This document shows, in pieces, positions 51,702 to 60,337 of a stretch of 64,000 bases of DNA. The notes below the pieces were generated by a model. The model was given only the letters and a program-made list of their open reading frames with translations. It had not been told where the DNA came from and did not search any database. Origin of the DNA: Micromonospora echinospora (GTDB lineage: Bacteria > Actinomycetota > Actinomycetes > Mycobacteriales > Micromonosporaceae); the NCBI RefSeq assembly GCF_900091495.1, contig NZ_LT607413.1:7633501-7697500 (forward strand). The letters run 5' to 3'. Made by a program: the position numbers and the translations under genes. Numbering within the stretch: position 1 is the stretch's first letter; every line of letters begins with the position of its first letter.

Positions 51702-52706
51702 ATGGGAACCAAGAACTCTGACCTGTCGATCCTCGACCTCGCGGCGGGCTACTGGTCGGCCAAGACCTTCCTCAGCGCGGTCGAGCTGGGCCTGTTCGGC
51801 GTCCTCGCCGACGGCGGCCGGACCGAGCCGGAGATCCGCGAGACGCTCGGGCTGCACCCCCGGGCCAGCCGCGACTTCCTCGACTCGCTGGTCGCGCTGA
51901 AGGTGCTCGACCGCGACGCCGAGGGGCGCTACGCGATCAGCGCCGCCGCCGCCAACCAGCTCGACCCGAAGCACCCGTCGTACCAGGGCGGCTTCCTCCG
52001 CATGCACGCCTGGCAGTACGGCGTCTGGGGCAAGCTGACCGACCTGCTGAAGACCGGTGACATGCAGGCGCACACCGACCGTGACTTCAACAAGTTCTAC
52101 TCGCGGCCGGAGTCGGTGCGGAACTTCATGTCCGCGATGGACGGCGCAAACTCGGCGGTCGGCCCGGCGCTGGCCGAAAAGTTCGACTGGACCGAGGTGT
52201 CGTCCTTCGTGGACGTCGGCGGGGCGCGGGGCAACATCGCCGCGGTCATCGCCAAGGCCCACCCGCAGCTGAACGCCGGCACCTTCGACCTGCCGCCGGT
52301 GAAGCCGTTCTTCGACGAGCACATGGACCGGCTGGGCATGACCGACCGGGTCACCTTCCACGCCGGTGACTTCTTCAACGACAGCCTCCCCACCGCCGAC
52401 GTCCTGATCTTCGGCCACGTGCTGCACGACTGGAACGACGAGCAGCGGGTCGCCCTGCTGCGCAAGGCGTACGAGGCGCTGCCGGTCGGCGGCCGGGTCA
52501 TGGTGTACGACGCCCTGATCGACGACGACCGGCGCGAGCCGGCGAACCTGCTGCTCAGCCTCAACATGCAGCTGGTCACCCCGGGCGGCGGCGAGTACAC
52601 CGGGGCGGACTGCCAGGGTTGGATGCGCGAGGCCGGCTTCACCGAGACCTCGGTCCTGCCGTTGACCGACGCAGACTCGGCCGTGATCGGGCGCAAGACC
52701 GCCTGA
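51702..52706 (+). CDS. SAM-dependent O-methyltransferase (class of TcmN/DnrK-like)
   Basis: A 334-residue two-domain O-methyltransferase. The N-terminal winged-helix dimerisation domain (LDLAAGYWSAKTFLSAVELGLFGVLADGGRTEPEIRETLGLHPRASRDFLDSLVALKVLDRDAEGRY) is followed by a Rossmann domain with SSFVDVGGARGNIAAVIAKAHPQL (SAM loop), GTFDLPPV, HAGDFFNDSLPTADVLIFGHVLHDWNDEQRVALLRKAYEAL and GEYTGADCQGWMREAGF. His in HVLHDWND is the usual catalytic-base position. It presumably methylates a phenol of the polyketide or its carboxylate. GAAGGAGCCTTCGCA lies upstream. Confidence 0.92.
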   Translation: MGTKNSDLSILDLAAGYWSAKTFLSAVELGLFGVLADGGRTEPEIRETLGLHPRASRDFLDSLVALKVLDRDAEGRYAISAAAANQLDPKHPSYQGGFLRMHAWQYGVWGKLTDLLKTGDMQAHTDRDFNKFYSRPESVRNFMSAMDGANSAVGPALAEKFDWTEVSSFVDVGGARGNIAAVIAKAHPQLNAGTFDLPPVKPFFDEHMDRLGMTDRVTFHAGDFFNDSLPTADVLIFGHVLHDWNDEQRVALLRKAYEALPVGGRVMVYDALIDDDRREPANLLLSLNMQLVTPGGGEYTGADCQGWMREAGFTETSVLPLTDADSAVIGRKTA

Positions 52707-52755
52707 CCCACCGGCCGGGATCCATCCGAACCCTCCACAAAGGAGAACAGTTCCT

Positions 52756-53676
52756 GTGACAGCGAAACCCGATGCCGGACGCGCCTCCGTCTCCCGTCGT
52801 CGCCTGCTGCTGGGCGGCGCCGCCGGGGCCGCGCTGGCGGGCCTTTCCGTGGCCGCGCCGGCGAAGGCCGCGCCGGCCCCCGCCACCCGTCCCGCCCCGG
52901 TGGACATCGTCATCCACCCCGACAGCTTCACCGCGCCGGGCCAGCTGCGCGGCGGCGCGGTCACCTTCCGGGTCAGCACCCCGGAGCCGGGTGGCCGGTC
53001 GCTGCTGCTGATCCGGCTGCGGTCGGGGGTGTCGGTGGACCGGTACCTCACCGCGTTGGCCGCCACCTCGGCCTACGACCCGGCCGAGCGGGCCGCCGCC
53101 GAGCGGGAGCTGGTGGCCTGCGCCGAGAACCTCGGCGGCGCGGTCGTGACGCCGGACTCCCGGGTGTCGTTCACGCAGTTCCTGCTGCCGGGCACCTACC
53201 ACCTGGTCAACTTCGACTACACCAGCGCCACGGCGGTGCCGCAGGTGAAGCCGCTGACGGTCACCGGGCTGGGCGTCCCCCGGTTCCCGGACGTCGACGA
53301 CTACGTCCTGCACCGGGAGCGCAACGACTCCGTGTCGTTCCTGGTGCCGAGCCGGAAGCTGAAGGCCACCGGCGAGCACCTGGTGGTCAACACCACCCGG
53401 CACAACAACGAGGCGGTCCTGTCCCGCCTCGCGCCGGGCGCGACCGCCGAGGACGTGGCGGCGTACTTCGAGGCGATCAAGAACGGCCAGTGGCCGAGCG
53501 AGTCCCCGGTGACCACCATGCCGATCGGCCTCGCCCCGCTCTCGGCCGGCAAGCAGGCCATCGTCCGCACCGAGCTGACCCCCGGCGCGTACCTCCTCTA
53601 CTCGTACGCGACCAACGCCACCACCGGCCACCCGCGTGCGGTCGAGGGTCTGTACCGCCTGATCACGCTCGTCTGA
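52756..53676 (+). CDS. Tat-exported protein of unknown function within the polyketide operon
   Basis: A 306-residue protein with a twin-arginine signal (SVSRRRLLLGGAAGAALAGLSVAAPAKAAPAP, cleavage about residue 39). The mature part has two similar beta-rich halves (DIVIHPDSFTAPGQLRGGAVTFRVSTPEPGGRSLLLIRLRSGVSVDRYLTALAA; DYVLHRERNDSVSFLVPSRKLKATGEHLVVNTTRHNNEAVLSRLAPGATAEDVAAYFEAIKNGQ), suggesting an internal duplication. I recognise no catalytic motif. AAAGGAGAACAGTTCCT precedes the GTG. Exported Tat proteins are unusual in type II PKS operons; a product-binding or late-tailoring role outside the cell is inference. Confidence 0.8.
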   Translation: MTAKPDAGRASVSRRRLLLGGAAGAALAGLSVAAPAKAAPAPATRPAPVDIVIHPDSFTAPGQLRGGAVTFRVSTPEPGGRSLLLIRLRSGVSVDRYLTALAATSAYDPAERAAAERELVACAENLGGAVVTPDSRVSFTQFLLPGTYHLVNFDYTSATAVPQVKPLTVTGLGVPRFPDVDDYVLHRERNDSVSFLVPSRKLKATGEHLVVNTTRHNNEAVLSRLAPGATAEDVAAYFEAIKNGQWPSESPVTTMPIGLAPLSAGKQAIVRTELTPGAYLLYSYATNATTGHPRAVEGLYRLITLV

Positions 53677-53749
53677 CCGAGTTCTGAGAACCATCGAGTG
53701 CGCGGCGTCGTCGGCCCTGCCGGCGGCGCCGCCCGAAACCGGAGGAATC

Positions 53750-54487
53750 GTGGATCTTCAACTGGCCGGCAAGCGCGCCCTGGTCACGGGTGGCACCCGC
53801 GGCATCGGACGGGCGATCGTCACCGCCCTGGCCGGGGCCGGCGCCTCGGTCGTCACCTGCTACCGGCACGACCACGAGGCGGCGGAGAGCCTCACCCGGG
53901 ACCTGAAGGCGACCGACGGCAACCACCAGGTGGTCCAGGCCGACCTGCGCGACCCGGCGGACGTGACGCGCCTCGTCGAGGTGGCGCGCACCGAGCTGGG
54001 CGGGCTGGACATCGTGGTCAACAGCGCCGGGGTGGACAGCCACGCGCCGGCCGCCGAGGTGACCCTCGACGAGTGGCGGCGGGTGCTGGACACCAACCTG
54101 ACCGCGTTCCACCTGGTCACCCACGCCGCCCTGCCGCTACTCGGCGCGGGCGCGTCGATCGTCGTCGTCGGCGCGTCGGTGAGCACCCGGGGCCTGGCCG
54201 GCAAGGCGCACTACACCGCCAGCAAGGCCGCCATCAACGGCTGGATGCGGTCGGTGTGCAAGGAGGTCGGCCCGCGCGGCGTCCGGATCAACGAGGTCTC
54301 CCCCGGCATCATCGAGACCGAGCCGGGTGCCGGGCTGCCGCCGGAGATGTACGAGCGGATCAAGTCCAACGCCGCGCTGCGCCGCCTCGGCACCTCCGAG
54401 GACGTGGCGAACGCCGTCCTCCTGCTGGCCAGCCCGCTGTCGGCGTACGTGACCGGGGCGACCCTGCACGTGGACGGCGGGATCTGA
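53750..54487 (+). CDS. SDR-family ketoreductase, copy 1 (polyketide tailoring)
   Basis: A 245-residue FabG-type short-chain dehydrogenase. LVTGGTRGIGRAIV is the NADPH site, VVNSAG the structural motif, GASVSTRGLAGKAHYTASKAA provides Ser and Tyr-Lys, and YVTGATLHVDGGI ends the protein. It resembles the SDR at 59586 (shared LAGK.ALVTGGTRGIGRAIV and VVTCYR blocks), so the two are likely paralogues. GGAGGAATC precedes the GTG. Its stop overlaps the next gene's ATG. Confidence 0.9.
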   Translation: MDLQLAGKRALVTGGTRGIGRAIVTALAGAGASVVTCYRHDHEAAESLTRDLKATDGNHQVVQADLRDPADVTRLVEVARTELGGLDIVVNSAGVDSHAPAAEVTLDEWRRVLDTNLTAFHLVTHAALPLLGAGASIVVVGASVSTRGLAGKAHYTASKAAINGWMRSVCKEVGPRGVRINEVSPGIIETEPGAGLPPEMYERIKSNAALRRLGTSEDVANAVLLLASPLSAYVTGATLHVDGGI

Positions 54488-55362
54488 TGGCCACCCGGAA
54501 GGTGGCCGTCCTCGGCCTGGGCGGCATGGGCGGCGGGATGGCCCACCGGCTGCTGGACAGTGGTGTGCAGCTGACGGTGTGGAACCGGACCGCGGCGAAG
54601 GCCGCCGGGCTGGTGGCGGCCGGGGCGCGGCAGGCGGACTCGCCGGCCGAGGCGGTCGCCGGGGCGGACGTGGTGCTGGTCAGCCTCGCCGACGAGGACG
54701 CCGTGGAGCAGGTCCTCTTCGGCGCGGTGTGCCCGGCGGCCCGGCCGGGCACACCGATCATCGACACCTCCACCGTCTCCCCCACCTACGCCCGGGAGGC
54801 GGGCGAGCGGGCGGCGCGGGCGGGGGTGAAGCGGATCGAGGCGTGCGTGGTGGGCAACCCGCACCAGGCCCGCAACGGCGAGCTGCGGGTGCTGACCGCC
54901 GGCGCGCAGGCCGACCTGGCCGAGGTGGAGGACGTCCTCGCCCTGCTCGGTCCGCAGGTGGTCTACCTGGGCCCGCCCGGGATGGCCGCCACCATGAAGC
55001 TGGTCTTCAACGCCATGCTCGGCGCGCAGGTCGCCTCGATGGCCGAGGCGGTCGCCTACGGCGAACGTTCCGGCCTGGACCGGGACATGCTGCTGATGGC
55101 GGTGGAGCGCAGCGGTTTCAGCTCCAAGGTGATGTCGTTCCGGGCTGCGCTGATGCGCGAGCGGAAGTACGAGCCGGCGGCCTTCCGGACCCGGCTGATG
55201 AACAAGGACCTCCGCCTCGCCCTCGCGGAGGCGGCCAAGGTGGGCGTGGACATGCCGGTCATCGAGCGCTCCGCGGTCACCTTCACCGAGGCGATCGACG
55301 CCGGCTACGGCGACCAGGACGCCGCCGCGGTGCACGAGATGATCGGCCGGCACGACGCCTGA
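54487..55362 (+). CDS. NAD(P)-dependent beta-hydroxyacid dehydrogenase family enzyme
   Basis: A 291-residue protein of the 3-hydroxyisobutyrate/6-phosphogluconate dehydrogenase superfamily. VAVLGLGGMGGGMAHRLLDSG is the cofactor motif with WNRT following, EACVVGNPHQARNGELRVLTAG matches the substrate region, and MKLVFNAMLGAQVASMAEAVAYGERSG carries the catalytic Lys (G-x-x-x-K-x-x-N). MNKDLRLALAEA is typical of the C-terminal helical domain. Imine reductases share this fold, so reduction of an imine or ketone in the polyketide is as plausible as oxidation of a hydroxyacid. The ATG overlaps the SDR stop (ATGA-type). Confidence 0.85.
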   Translation: MATRKVAVLGLGGMGGGMAHRLLDSGVQLTVWNRTAAKAAGLVAAGARQADSPAEAVAGADVVLVSLADEDAVEQVLFGAVCPAARPGTPIIDTSTVSPTYAREAGERAARAGVKRIEACVVGNPHQARNGELRVLTAGAQADLAEVEDVLALLGPQVVYLGPPGMAATMKLVFNAMLGAQVASMAEAVAYGERSGLDRDMLLMAVERSGFSSKVMSFRAALMRERKYEPAAFRTRLMNKDLRLALAEAAKVGVDMPVIERSAVTFTEAIDAGYGDQDAAAVHEMIGRHDA

Positions 55363-55523
55363 CGGCGTTCCCCACCCCCCGGTGGATTCGCGAATGCTCC
55401 ATCCGGGCTTTAAGCGCCTTCGAGGCGCCGACGAAATCATTTCGCAGTAGAGACCGGGATGCCTGGCCGACCCTGATCGGCACTCCTGGCGATCAACCCT
55501 GCATCAGCCGAAAGGAGAGGACT

Positions 55524-55847
55524 GTGCACCGGACGCTCATTGTGGCCCGTATGAACCCGGCGGATGCCGCGTCGGTCGCCAACATTTTCGCCGAATCGGA
55601 CGCCACCGAACTGCCGCACATGATCGGGGTGGACCGGCGGACGCTGTTCCGTTTCCACGACCTCTACTTCCACCTCGTGGAGGCGGACCAGTCCATCAAC
55701 CGCGACCTGTACAAGGCCCGCAGCCACCCGCTCTACCAGGACATCCACGACAAGCTGGCGCAGTTCATCAGCCCGTACGACCCGGCCTGGGCGGAACCGA
55801 AGGACGCCATGGCCGAGCCCTTCTACACCTGGACGCCGGAGCGATGA
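55524..55847 (+). CDS. TcmI-family polyketide cyclase
   Basis: A 107-residue protein: TLIVARMNPADAASVANIFAESDATELPHMIGVDRRTLFRFHDLYFHLVEADQSI and HPLYQDIHDKLAQFISPYDPAWAEPKDAMAEPFYTW are the TcmI / WhiE-ORFVII dimeric alpha/beta-barrel cyclase family. It acts on a late cyclisation of a multi-ring intermediate. AAAGGAGAGGACT precedes the GTG. The 161-base gap before it may hold the promoter of the core operon. Its TGA overlaps the in-frame ATG of the next gene. Confidence 0.93.
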   Translation: MHRTLIVARMNPADAASVANIFAESDATELPHMIGVDRRTLFRFHDLYFHLVEADQSINRDLYKARSHPLYQDIHDKLAQFISPYDPAWAEPKDAMAEPFYTWTPER

Positions 55848-55888
55848 CCGTCACCGGAACCGGCACCGCAGGCCGAGAGGAGAAAACC

Positions 55889-56320
55889 GTGACCACCACG
55901 AGCGCCACGAAGGTTTCGTGGAGCGACGTACAGCCGAACCGTCGGCGCGGCGGTGATGTCCGTATCCTGCTGAGCCCGAAGACGGTGAAGTCCACCACCG
56001 GATTCGGCGGAATGCTCACCCTGGAGCCGGGCGAATTCGTGTGCGAGCACATCCACCCGTATTCGGAGGAGTCCATCTACGTGGTGAGCGGTCAGATCAC
56101 CATGCGGATCGACACCGAGTACGTCGACCTCGGCCCGGGTGAGGCGTGCCTGGTGCCGATCAACGTCAAGCACCGGGTGGAGAACCGCGGCCAGGAACCG
56201 GCCCAGGTGATCTTCCACCTCTGCCCGCTCGCGCCCCGGCCGGAACTGGGTCACATCGACACCGAGTTCCTGCCCGGCCGGGAGAACGAGCCGGCGCCCC
56301 AGGTCGGAGGGCACCAGTGA
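55889..56320 (+). CDS. Cupin polyketide cyclase/synthesis protein (TcmJ/WhiE-ORFII type)
   Basis: A 143-residue cupin. KVSWSDVQPNRRRGGDVRILLSPKTVKSTTGFGGMLTLEPGEFVCEHIHPYSEESIYVVSGQITMRID is the TcmJ-type pattern with the H-x-H...E cupin metal motif (EHIHPYSEE), and VPINVKHRVENRG supplies the second motif. In pradimicin the equivalent cyclases act together to close late rings. The GTG at 55889 is preferred because GAGAGGAGAAAACC lies upstream; an ATG at 55844 that overlaps the preceding stop is also possible. Its stop overlaps the KS-alpha start (GTGA). Confidence 0.92.
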   Translation: MTTTSATKVSWSDVQPNRRRGGDVRILLSPKTVKSTTGFGGMLTLEPGEFVCEHIHPYSEESIYVVSGQITMRIDTEYVDLGPGEACLVPINVKHRVENRGQEPAQVIFHLCPLAPRPELGHIDTEFLPGRENEPAPQVGGHQ

Positions 56321-57588
56321 GCACACCGCGCGTCGCGGTCACCGGCATCGGCGTGATGGCACCGGGCGGCGTCGGCCGCCAGGCGTTCTGGGACATGATG
56401 ACCGCCGGCCGGACCGCCACCCGACGCATCACCTTCTTCGACCCGTCGGACTTCCGCTGCCAGGTCGCCGCCGAGATCGACTTCGACCCGGCGAAGATGG
56501 GCCTGACCCCGCAGGAGGTCCGGCGGATGGACCGGGCCGCCCAGCTGGCCGTCCTGGCCACCCGCGAGGCGGTGCAGGACAGCGGGCTGGCCCTGGCCGA
56601 CCTCAACCCGACCCGCACGGCGGTCACCGTCGGCAACGCGGTCGGCTGCACGATGGGGCTGGAGACCGAGTACACGGTGGTCAGCGACGGCGGTCGCAAG
56701 TGGATCGTCGACCACGAGTACGCGGTCCCCGAGATGTACGACTACTTCGCGCCCAGCTCGCTGGCGCGCGAGGTGGCCTGGGCGACCGGCGCCGAGGGTC
56801 CCGCCTCGGTGGTTTCCTCCGGCTGCACCTCCGGCATCGACGCCCTGGGGTACGCGGCCAACCTGATCCGCGAGGGCACGGCGGACATCGTGATCGCCGG
56901 GTCGACCGACGCGCCGATCTCGCCGATCACGGTGGCCTGCTTCGACGCGATCCGGGCCACGTCGACCTTCAACGACACCCCGGAGTCGGCCTGCCGGCCG
57001 TTCGACGGCAACCGGCGCGGGCTGATCCTCGGCGAGGGCGCGGCGATGTTCGTGCTGGAGAGCGCCGAGTCGGCCCGCCGCCGGGGCGCGCCGATCTACT
57101 GCGAGATCGCCGGGTACGCCACCCGGGCCAACGGCTTCCACATGACCGGCCTCAAGCCGGACGGACGGGAGATGGCCGAGGCGATCCGGCTGAGCATGGA
57201 CCAGGCGCGGCTGAACCCCGAGGACATCCACTACGTCAACGCGCACGGGTCGGGCACCAAGCAGAACGACCGGCACGAGACGGCGGCGGTCAAGGCGAGC
57301 CTCGGCCAGCACGCCTACAAGACGCCGATGAGCTCCATCAAGTCGATGGTGGGCCACTCGCTGGGCGCGATCGGCTCGATCGAGGTGGCCGCCTGCGCGC
57401 TGGCCGTCAAGCACAACGTGGTGCCCCCCACGGCCAACCTGACCACCAGGGACCCGGAGTGCGACCTGGACTACGTACCGATGATCGCGCGTGAGCACCG
57501 CACCGACGCCGCGCTCAGCGTGGGCAGCGGTTTCGGCGGCTTCCAGAGCGCGATCCTGGTCGTCGACCCCGAGGCGGTGCCGGCATGA
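56317..57588 (+). CDS. Type II PKS ketosynthase alpha (KS-alpha)
   Basis: A 423-residue condensing enzyme. The active-site Cys170 lies in SVVSSGCTSGIDALGYAA, His310 in VNAHGSGT, Lys342 in SSIKSMVGHSLGA and His347 in the same block, all canonical. It also keeps the ENRPFDGNRRGLILGEGAAMF-like region (CRPFDGNRRG). It catalyses decarboxylative Claisen condensation on ACP together with KS-beta. The start is GTG overlapping the cupin gene stop, and its stop overlaps the KS-beta ATG, so the order is tightly translationally coupled. Confidence 0.97.
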   Translation: MSTPRVAVTGIGVMAPGGVGRQAFWDMMTAGRTATRRITFFDPSDFRCQVAAEIDFDPAKMGLTPQEVRRMDRAAQLAVLATREAVQDSGLALADLNPTRTAVTVGNAVGCTMGLETEYTVVSDGGRKWIVDHEYAVPEMYDYFAPSSLAREVAWATGAEGPASVVSSGCTSGIDALGYAANLIREGTADIVIAGSTDAPISPITVACFDAIRATSTFNDTPESACRPFDGNRRGLILGEGAAMFVLESAESARRRGAPIYCEIAGYATRANGFHMTGLKPDGREMAEAIRLSMDQARLNPEDIHYVNAHGSGTKQNDRHETAAVKASLGQHAYKTPMSSIKSMVGHSLGAIGSIEVAACALAVKHNVVPPTANLTTRDPECDLDYVPMIAREHRTDAALSVGSGFGGFQSAILVVDPEAVPA

Positions 57589-58802
57589 AGACAGCGGTGG
57601 TGACCGGCCTGGGCGTCATGGCGCCCAACGGCATGGACACCGAGACCTACTGGTCGTCCATCCTGGACGGCAAGAGCGGCATCAACCGCATCCAGCGGTT
57701 CGACGCCCCGCGCTACCCGGTCAAGCTCGCCGGTGAGCTGGCCACCTTCGACCCGAGCGAGCACGTGCCGAGCCGCCTGCTGGTGGAGACCTCGGCCATG
57801 AGTCACCTGGCGTTCGTGGCCGCCGAGATGGCGATCAGGGACGCCCAGGTCGACCTGACCCAGCTCCCCGAGTACGAGATCGGCGTGATCACGGCGAACG
57901 CCACCGGCGGCGTCGAGGTCGGCCAGCGGGAGCTGGAGAAGCTCTGGACGCAGGGCCCGGAGCACGTCAGCGCGTACATGTCGATCGCCTGGTTCTACGC
58001 GGCCACCACCGGGCAGCTCTCCATCCGGCACAAGCTGCGCGGGCACTGCGGGGTGGTGGTCTCCGAGCAGGCCGGCGGCCTGGACGCGATCGGCCACGGC
58101 CGCCGGGTGCTGCGGCAGAACCACCAGCTGGTCCTGGTCGGCGGCACCGAGTCGGCGATGTCGCCGGCCGGTGTGGTGGCCCAGATGCCCACCGGCAACC
58201 TGAGCCACAGCGACAACCCGGACGCGGCGTTCCTCCCGTTCGACGTGCGGGCGAACGGCTACGTCCCGGGTGAGGGCGGCGCGATCCTGGTGGTCGAGGA
58301 CGCCGAGACCGCCCGTCGGCGCGGCGCGCCGCACGTCTACGGGGAGATCGCCGGGTACGCGGCCACCTTCGACCCCCGCCCCGGCGGGGACCGCAGGCCC
58401 ACCCTGGAGCAGGCGGCCCGGCTGGCGCTCGCCGACGCGGGCGTCGAGCCCGGCGACGTCGACGTGGTCTTCGCCGACGCGTACGGCGTGCCGGAGCTGG
58501 ACCGCGTCGAGGCGGCGGCGATCAGCGCGATCTTCGGTCCGCGCCGGGTGCCGGTGACCGCGCCGAAGACGATGACCGGCCGGATCTACGCCGGCGCCGG
58601 CGCCCTCGACACGGTCAGCGCCCTGCTCTCCATCCGCGACGGCGTCATCCCGCCGACGATCAACGTCGACACCCTCGCCCCCGGCTGCGACATCGACCTC
58701 GTCCGGGAGCGTCCCCGTACCGCGCCGGTGCGCACCGCGCTGGTGCTCGGCCGCGGGCACGGCGGGTTCAACTCCGCCGTCGTCGTCCGTGCCACCTCGT
58801 GA
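57585..58802 (+). CDS. Type II PKS ketosynthase beta / chain-length factor
   Basis: A 405-residue KS homologue with Gln162 replacing the Cys (VVVSEQAGGLDAIGHG), the defining CLF feature; this Gln decarboxylates malonyl-ACP for priming. It forms the heterodimer with KS-alpha and sets chain length. Conserved context includes FLPFDVRANGYVPGEGGAILV and GRIYAGAGALDTVSALL. The ATG overlaps the KS-alpha stop (ATGA). Chain length cannot be read from sequence by eye; the surrounding cyclases suggest a long chain (24-30 carbon), which is inference. Confidence 0.97.
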   Translation: MKTAVVTGLGVMAPNGMDTETYWSSILDGKSGINRIQRFDAPRYPVKLAGELATFDPSEHVPSRLLVETSAMSHLAFVAAEMAIRDAQVDLTQLPEYEIGVITANATGGVEVGQRELEKLWTQGPEHVSAYMSIAWFYAATTGQLSIRHKLRGHCGVVVSEQAGGLDAIGHGRRVLRQNHQLVLVGGTESAMSPAGVVAQMPTGNLSHSDNPDAAFLPFDVRANGYVPGEGGAILVVEDAETARRRGAPHVYGEIAGYAATFDPRPGGDRRPTLEQAARLALADAGVEPGDVDVVFADAYGVPELDRVEAAAISAIFGPRRVPVTAPKTMTGRIYAGAGALDTVSALLSIRDGVIPPTINVDTLAPGCDIDLVRERPRTAPVRTALVLGRGHGGFNSAVVVRATS

Positions 58803-58836
58803 CGATCCACCACACAACCGACTGGAGGCTCCTGCC

Positions 58837-59094
58837 ATGAGTGAGATGACCCTGGACGACCTGACGCGCGTGATCCGCGCGACGGTGGGCGTGGACGACT
58901 CGGTCGACCTGACCGCCGACATCCGCGACACCCTCTTCACCGACCTCGGCTACGACTCGCTGGCCCTGCTCGAGGTGGTCAGCCGGTTGGAGAAGGAGTT
59001 CCCGGCCTCGGTCCCCGAGGAGAAGATCAGCGACCTGCGCACCCCGCGCGAGCTGATCGAGTTCGTCAACGCCCAGCTCACCGCAGCGGCGTGA
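58837..59094 (+). CDS. Acyl carrier protein
   Basis: An 85-residue ACP: MSEMTLDDLTRVIRATVGVDDSVDLTADIRDTLFTDLGYDSLALLEVV. The phosphopantetheine attachment Ser41 is in DLGYDSLAL. It carries the growing poly-beta-ketone between the KS-alpha/KS-beta pair and the cyclases. ACTGGAGGCTCCTGCC precedes the ATG. The stop overlaps the next gene's GTG. Confidence 0.95.
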   Translation: MSEMTLDDLTRVIRATVGVDDSVDLTADIRDTLFTDLGYDSLALLEVVSRLEKEFPASVPEEKISDLRTPRELIEFVNAQLTAAA

Positions 59095-59555
59095 CGATGG
59101 CCGAGAAGACGGAGTGCGCCGTCGTCATCGACGCGCCGATGGACCTGGTCTGGGAGATGACCAACGACGTGCCGAACTGGCCGGACCTCTTCACCGAGTA
59201 CGCCTCGGCGGAGGTGCTGGAGCGGGACGGGAACACCATCCGGTTCCGGCTGACCATGCACCCGGACGAGAACGGCCGGGTCAACACCTGGGTCTCCGAG
59301 CGGACCTCCGACCCGGCCACCCGGACCGTCCGGGCGCACCGGATCGAGACCGGCCCGTTCGACTTCATGCACATCTTCTGGGCGTACCGCGAGGTCGACG
59401 GCGGCGTGGAGATGCGCTGGGAGCAGGAGTTCCACGTCAAGGACGAGATGCCCTTCGACGACGCGGCCATGGCCGCGCACCTGCTCAAGAACTCGGCCAT
59501 CCAGATGGCGGCCATCAAGGAACGGATCGAGAAGGCCGCCGTCGCCCGCTCCTGA
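59091..59555 (+). CDS. Aromatase/cyclase (single-domain SRPBCC type)
   Basis: A 154-residue START-fold aromatase: CAVVIDAPMDLVWEMTNDVPNWPDLFTEYASAEVLERDGNTIRFRLTMHPDENGRVNTWVSERTSDPATRTVRAHRIETGPFDFMHIFWAYREVDGG. It is the one-domain type (WhiE-ORFVI, TcmN N-terminal, ZhuI, PdmD-like), which closes and aromatises the first ring(s) without prior C-9 reduction. GTG at 59091 overlaps the ACP stop; ATG at 59097 is the alternative. Confidence 0.95.
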   Translation: MTMAEKTECAVVIDAPMDLVWEMTNDVPNWPDLFTEYASAEVLERDGNTIRFRLTMHPDENGRVNTWVSERTSDPATRTVRAHRIETGPFDFMHIFWAYREVDGGVEMRWEQEFHVKDEMPFDDAAMAAHLLKNSAIQMAAIKERIEKAAVARS

Positions 59556-59585
59556 AGCCGGCGCCACCCCTTACCTGGAGGACTG

Positions 59586-60335
59586 ATGGAACAGCTACTT
59601 GCCGGCAAGAACGCCCTGGTCACCGGCGGCACGCGCGGCATCGGCCGGGCGATCGTGCTGACCCTGGCGAAGGCCGGCGCGAACGTGGTGACCTGCTACC
59701 GCTCCGAGGGCGAGGCCGTGGAGAGCCTGGCCCGGGAGCTGAAGGACACCCCGGGGCAGCACCACCTGGTCCGCGCCGACGTCGGTGACGCGGAGCAGAT
59801 CGACCAGTTGCTGGCCGAGTGCAAGGTCCGGCTGGGCGGCCTGGACGTGGTGGTCAACAACGCCGGCGTGATCAGCCACATCGGCTACGACGACCTGTCG
59901 CTGGCCGACTGGCACGCGGTCGTCGACACCAACCTGACCGGCACCTTCCTGGTCATCCAGAAGGCCCTGCCGCTGATGGGCGAGGGCGCGTCGGTGGTCA
60001 ACATCGGCTCCCGGGTGGCCAAGGTGGGCATCCCGATGCGGGCGCACTACACCGCGGCCAAGGCCGGTCTGGTCGGGCTGACCCGTTCGCTCTGCAAGGA
60101 GCTGGGCCGCCGGGGCATCCGGGTGAACCTGGTCGAGCCGGGCGTCATCGCCACCGAGGAGATGGCGCGGCTCACCCCGGAGCAGCGGGCCGCCATGGAG
60201 GCCCGGTACGCGCAGCTCACCTCGCTCGGCCGGCTCGGTGACCCGGACGAGGTCGCCGAGGTGGTGCTCTTCCTCGCCAGTGACAAGTCCCGCTACGTCA
60301 GTGGCGCCGCCATTCCCGTCGACGGAGGTATCTGA
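59586..60335 (+). CDS. SDR-family polyketide ketoreductase, copy 2
   Basis: A 249-residue FabG-type reductase: LVTGGTRGIGRAIVLTLAKAGANVVTCYRSEGEA, VVNNAG, GSRVAKVGIPMRAHYTAAKAGL (Ser and Tyr-Lys) and YVSGAAIPVDGGI. In pradimicin and benastatin clusters a similar SDR (PdmG/BenL type) reduces the C-19 ketone of the uncyclised chain. TACCTGGAGGACTG precedes the ATG. Two bases separate it from the next gene. Confidence 0.93.
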   Translation: MEQLLAGKNALVTGGTRGIGRAIVLTLAKAGANVVTCYRSEGEAVESLARELKDTPGQHHLVRADVGDAEQIDQLLAECKVRLGGLDVVVNNAGVISHIGYDDLSLADWHAVVDTNLTGTFLVIQKALPLMGEGASVVNIGSRVAKVGIPMRAHYTAAKAGLVGLTRSLCKELGRRGIRVNLVEPGVIATEEMARLTPEQRAAMEARYAQLTSLGRLGDPDEVAEVVLFLASDKSRYVSGAAIPVDGGI

Positions 60336-60337
60336 TC

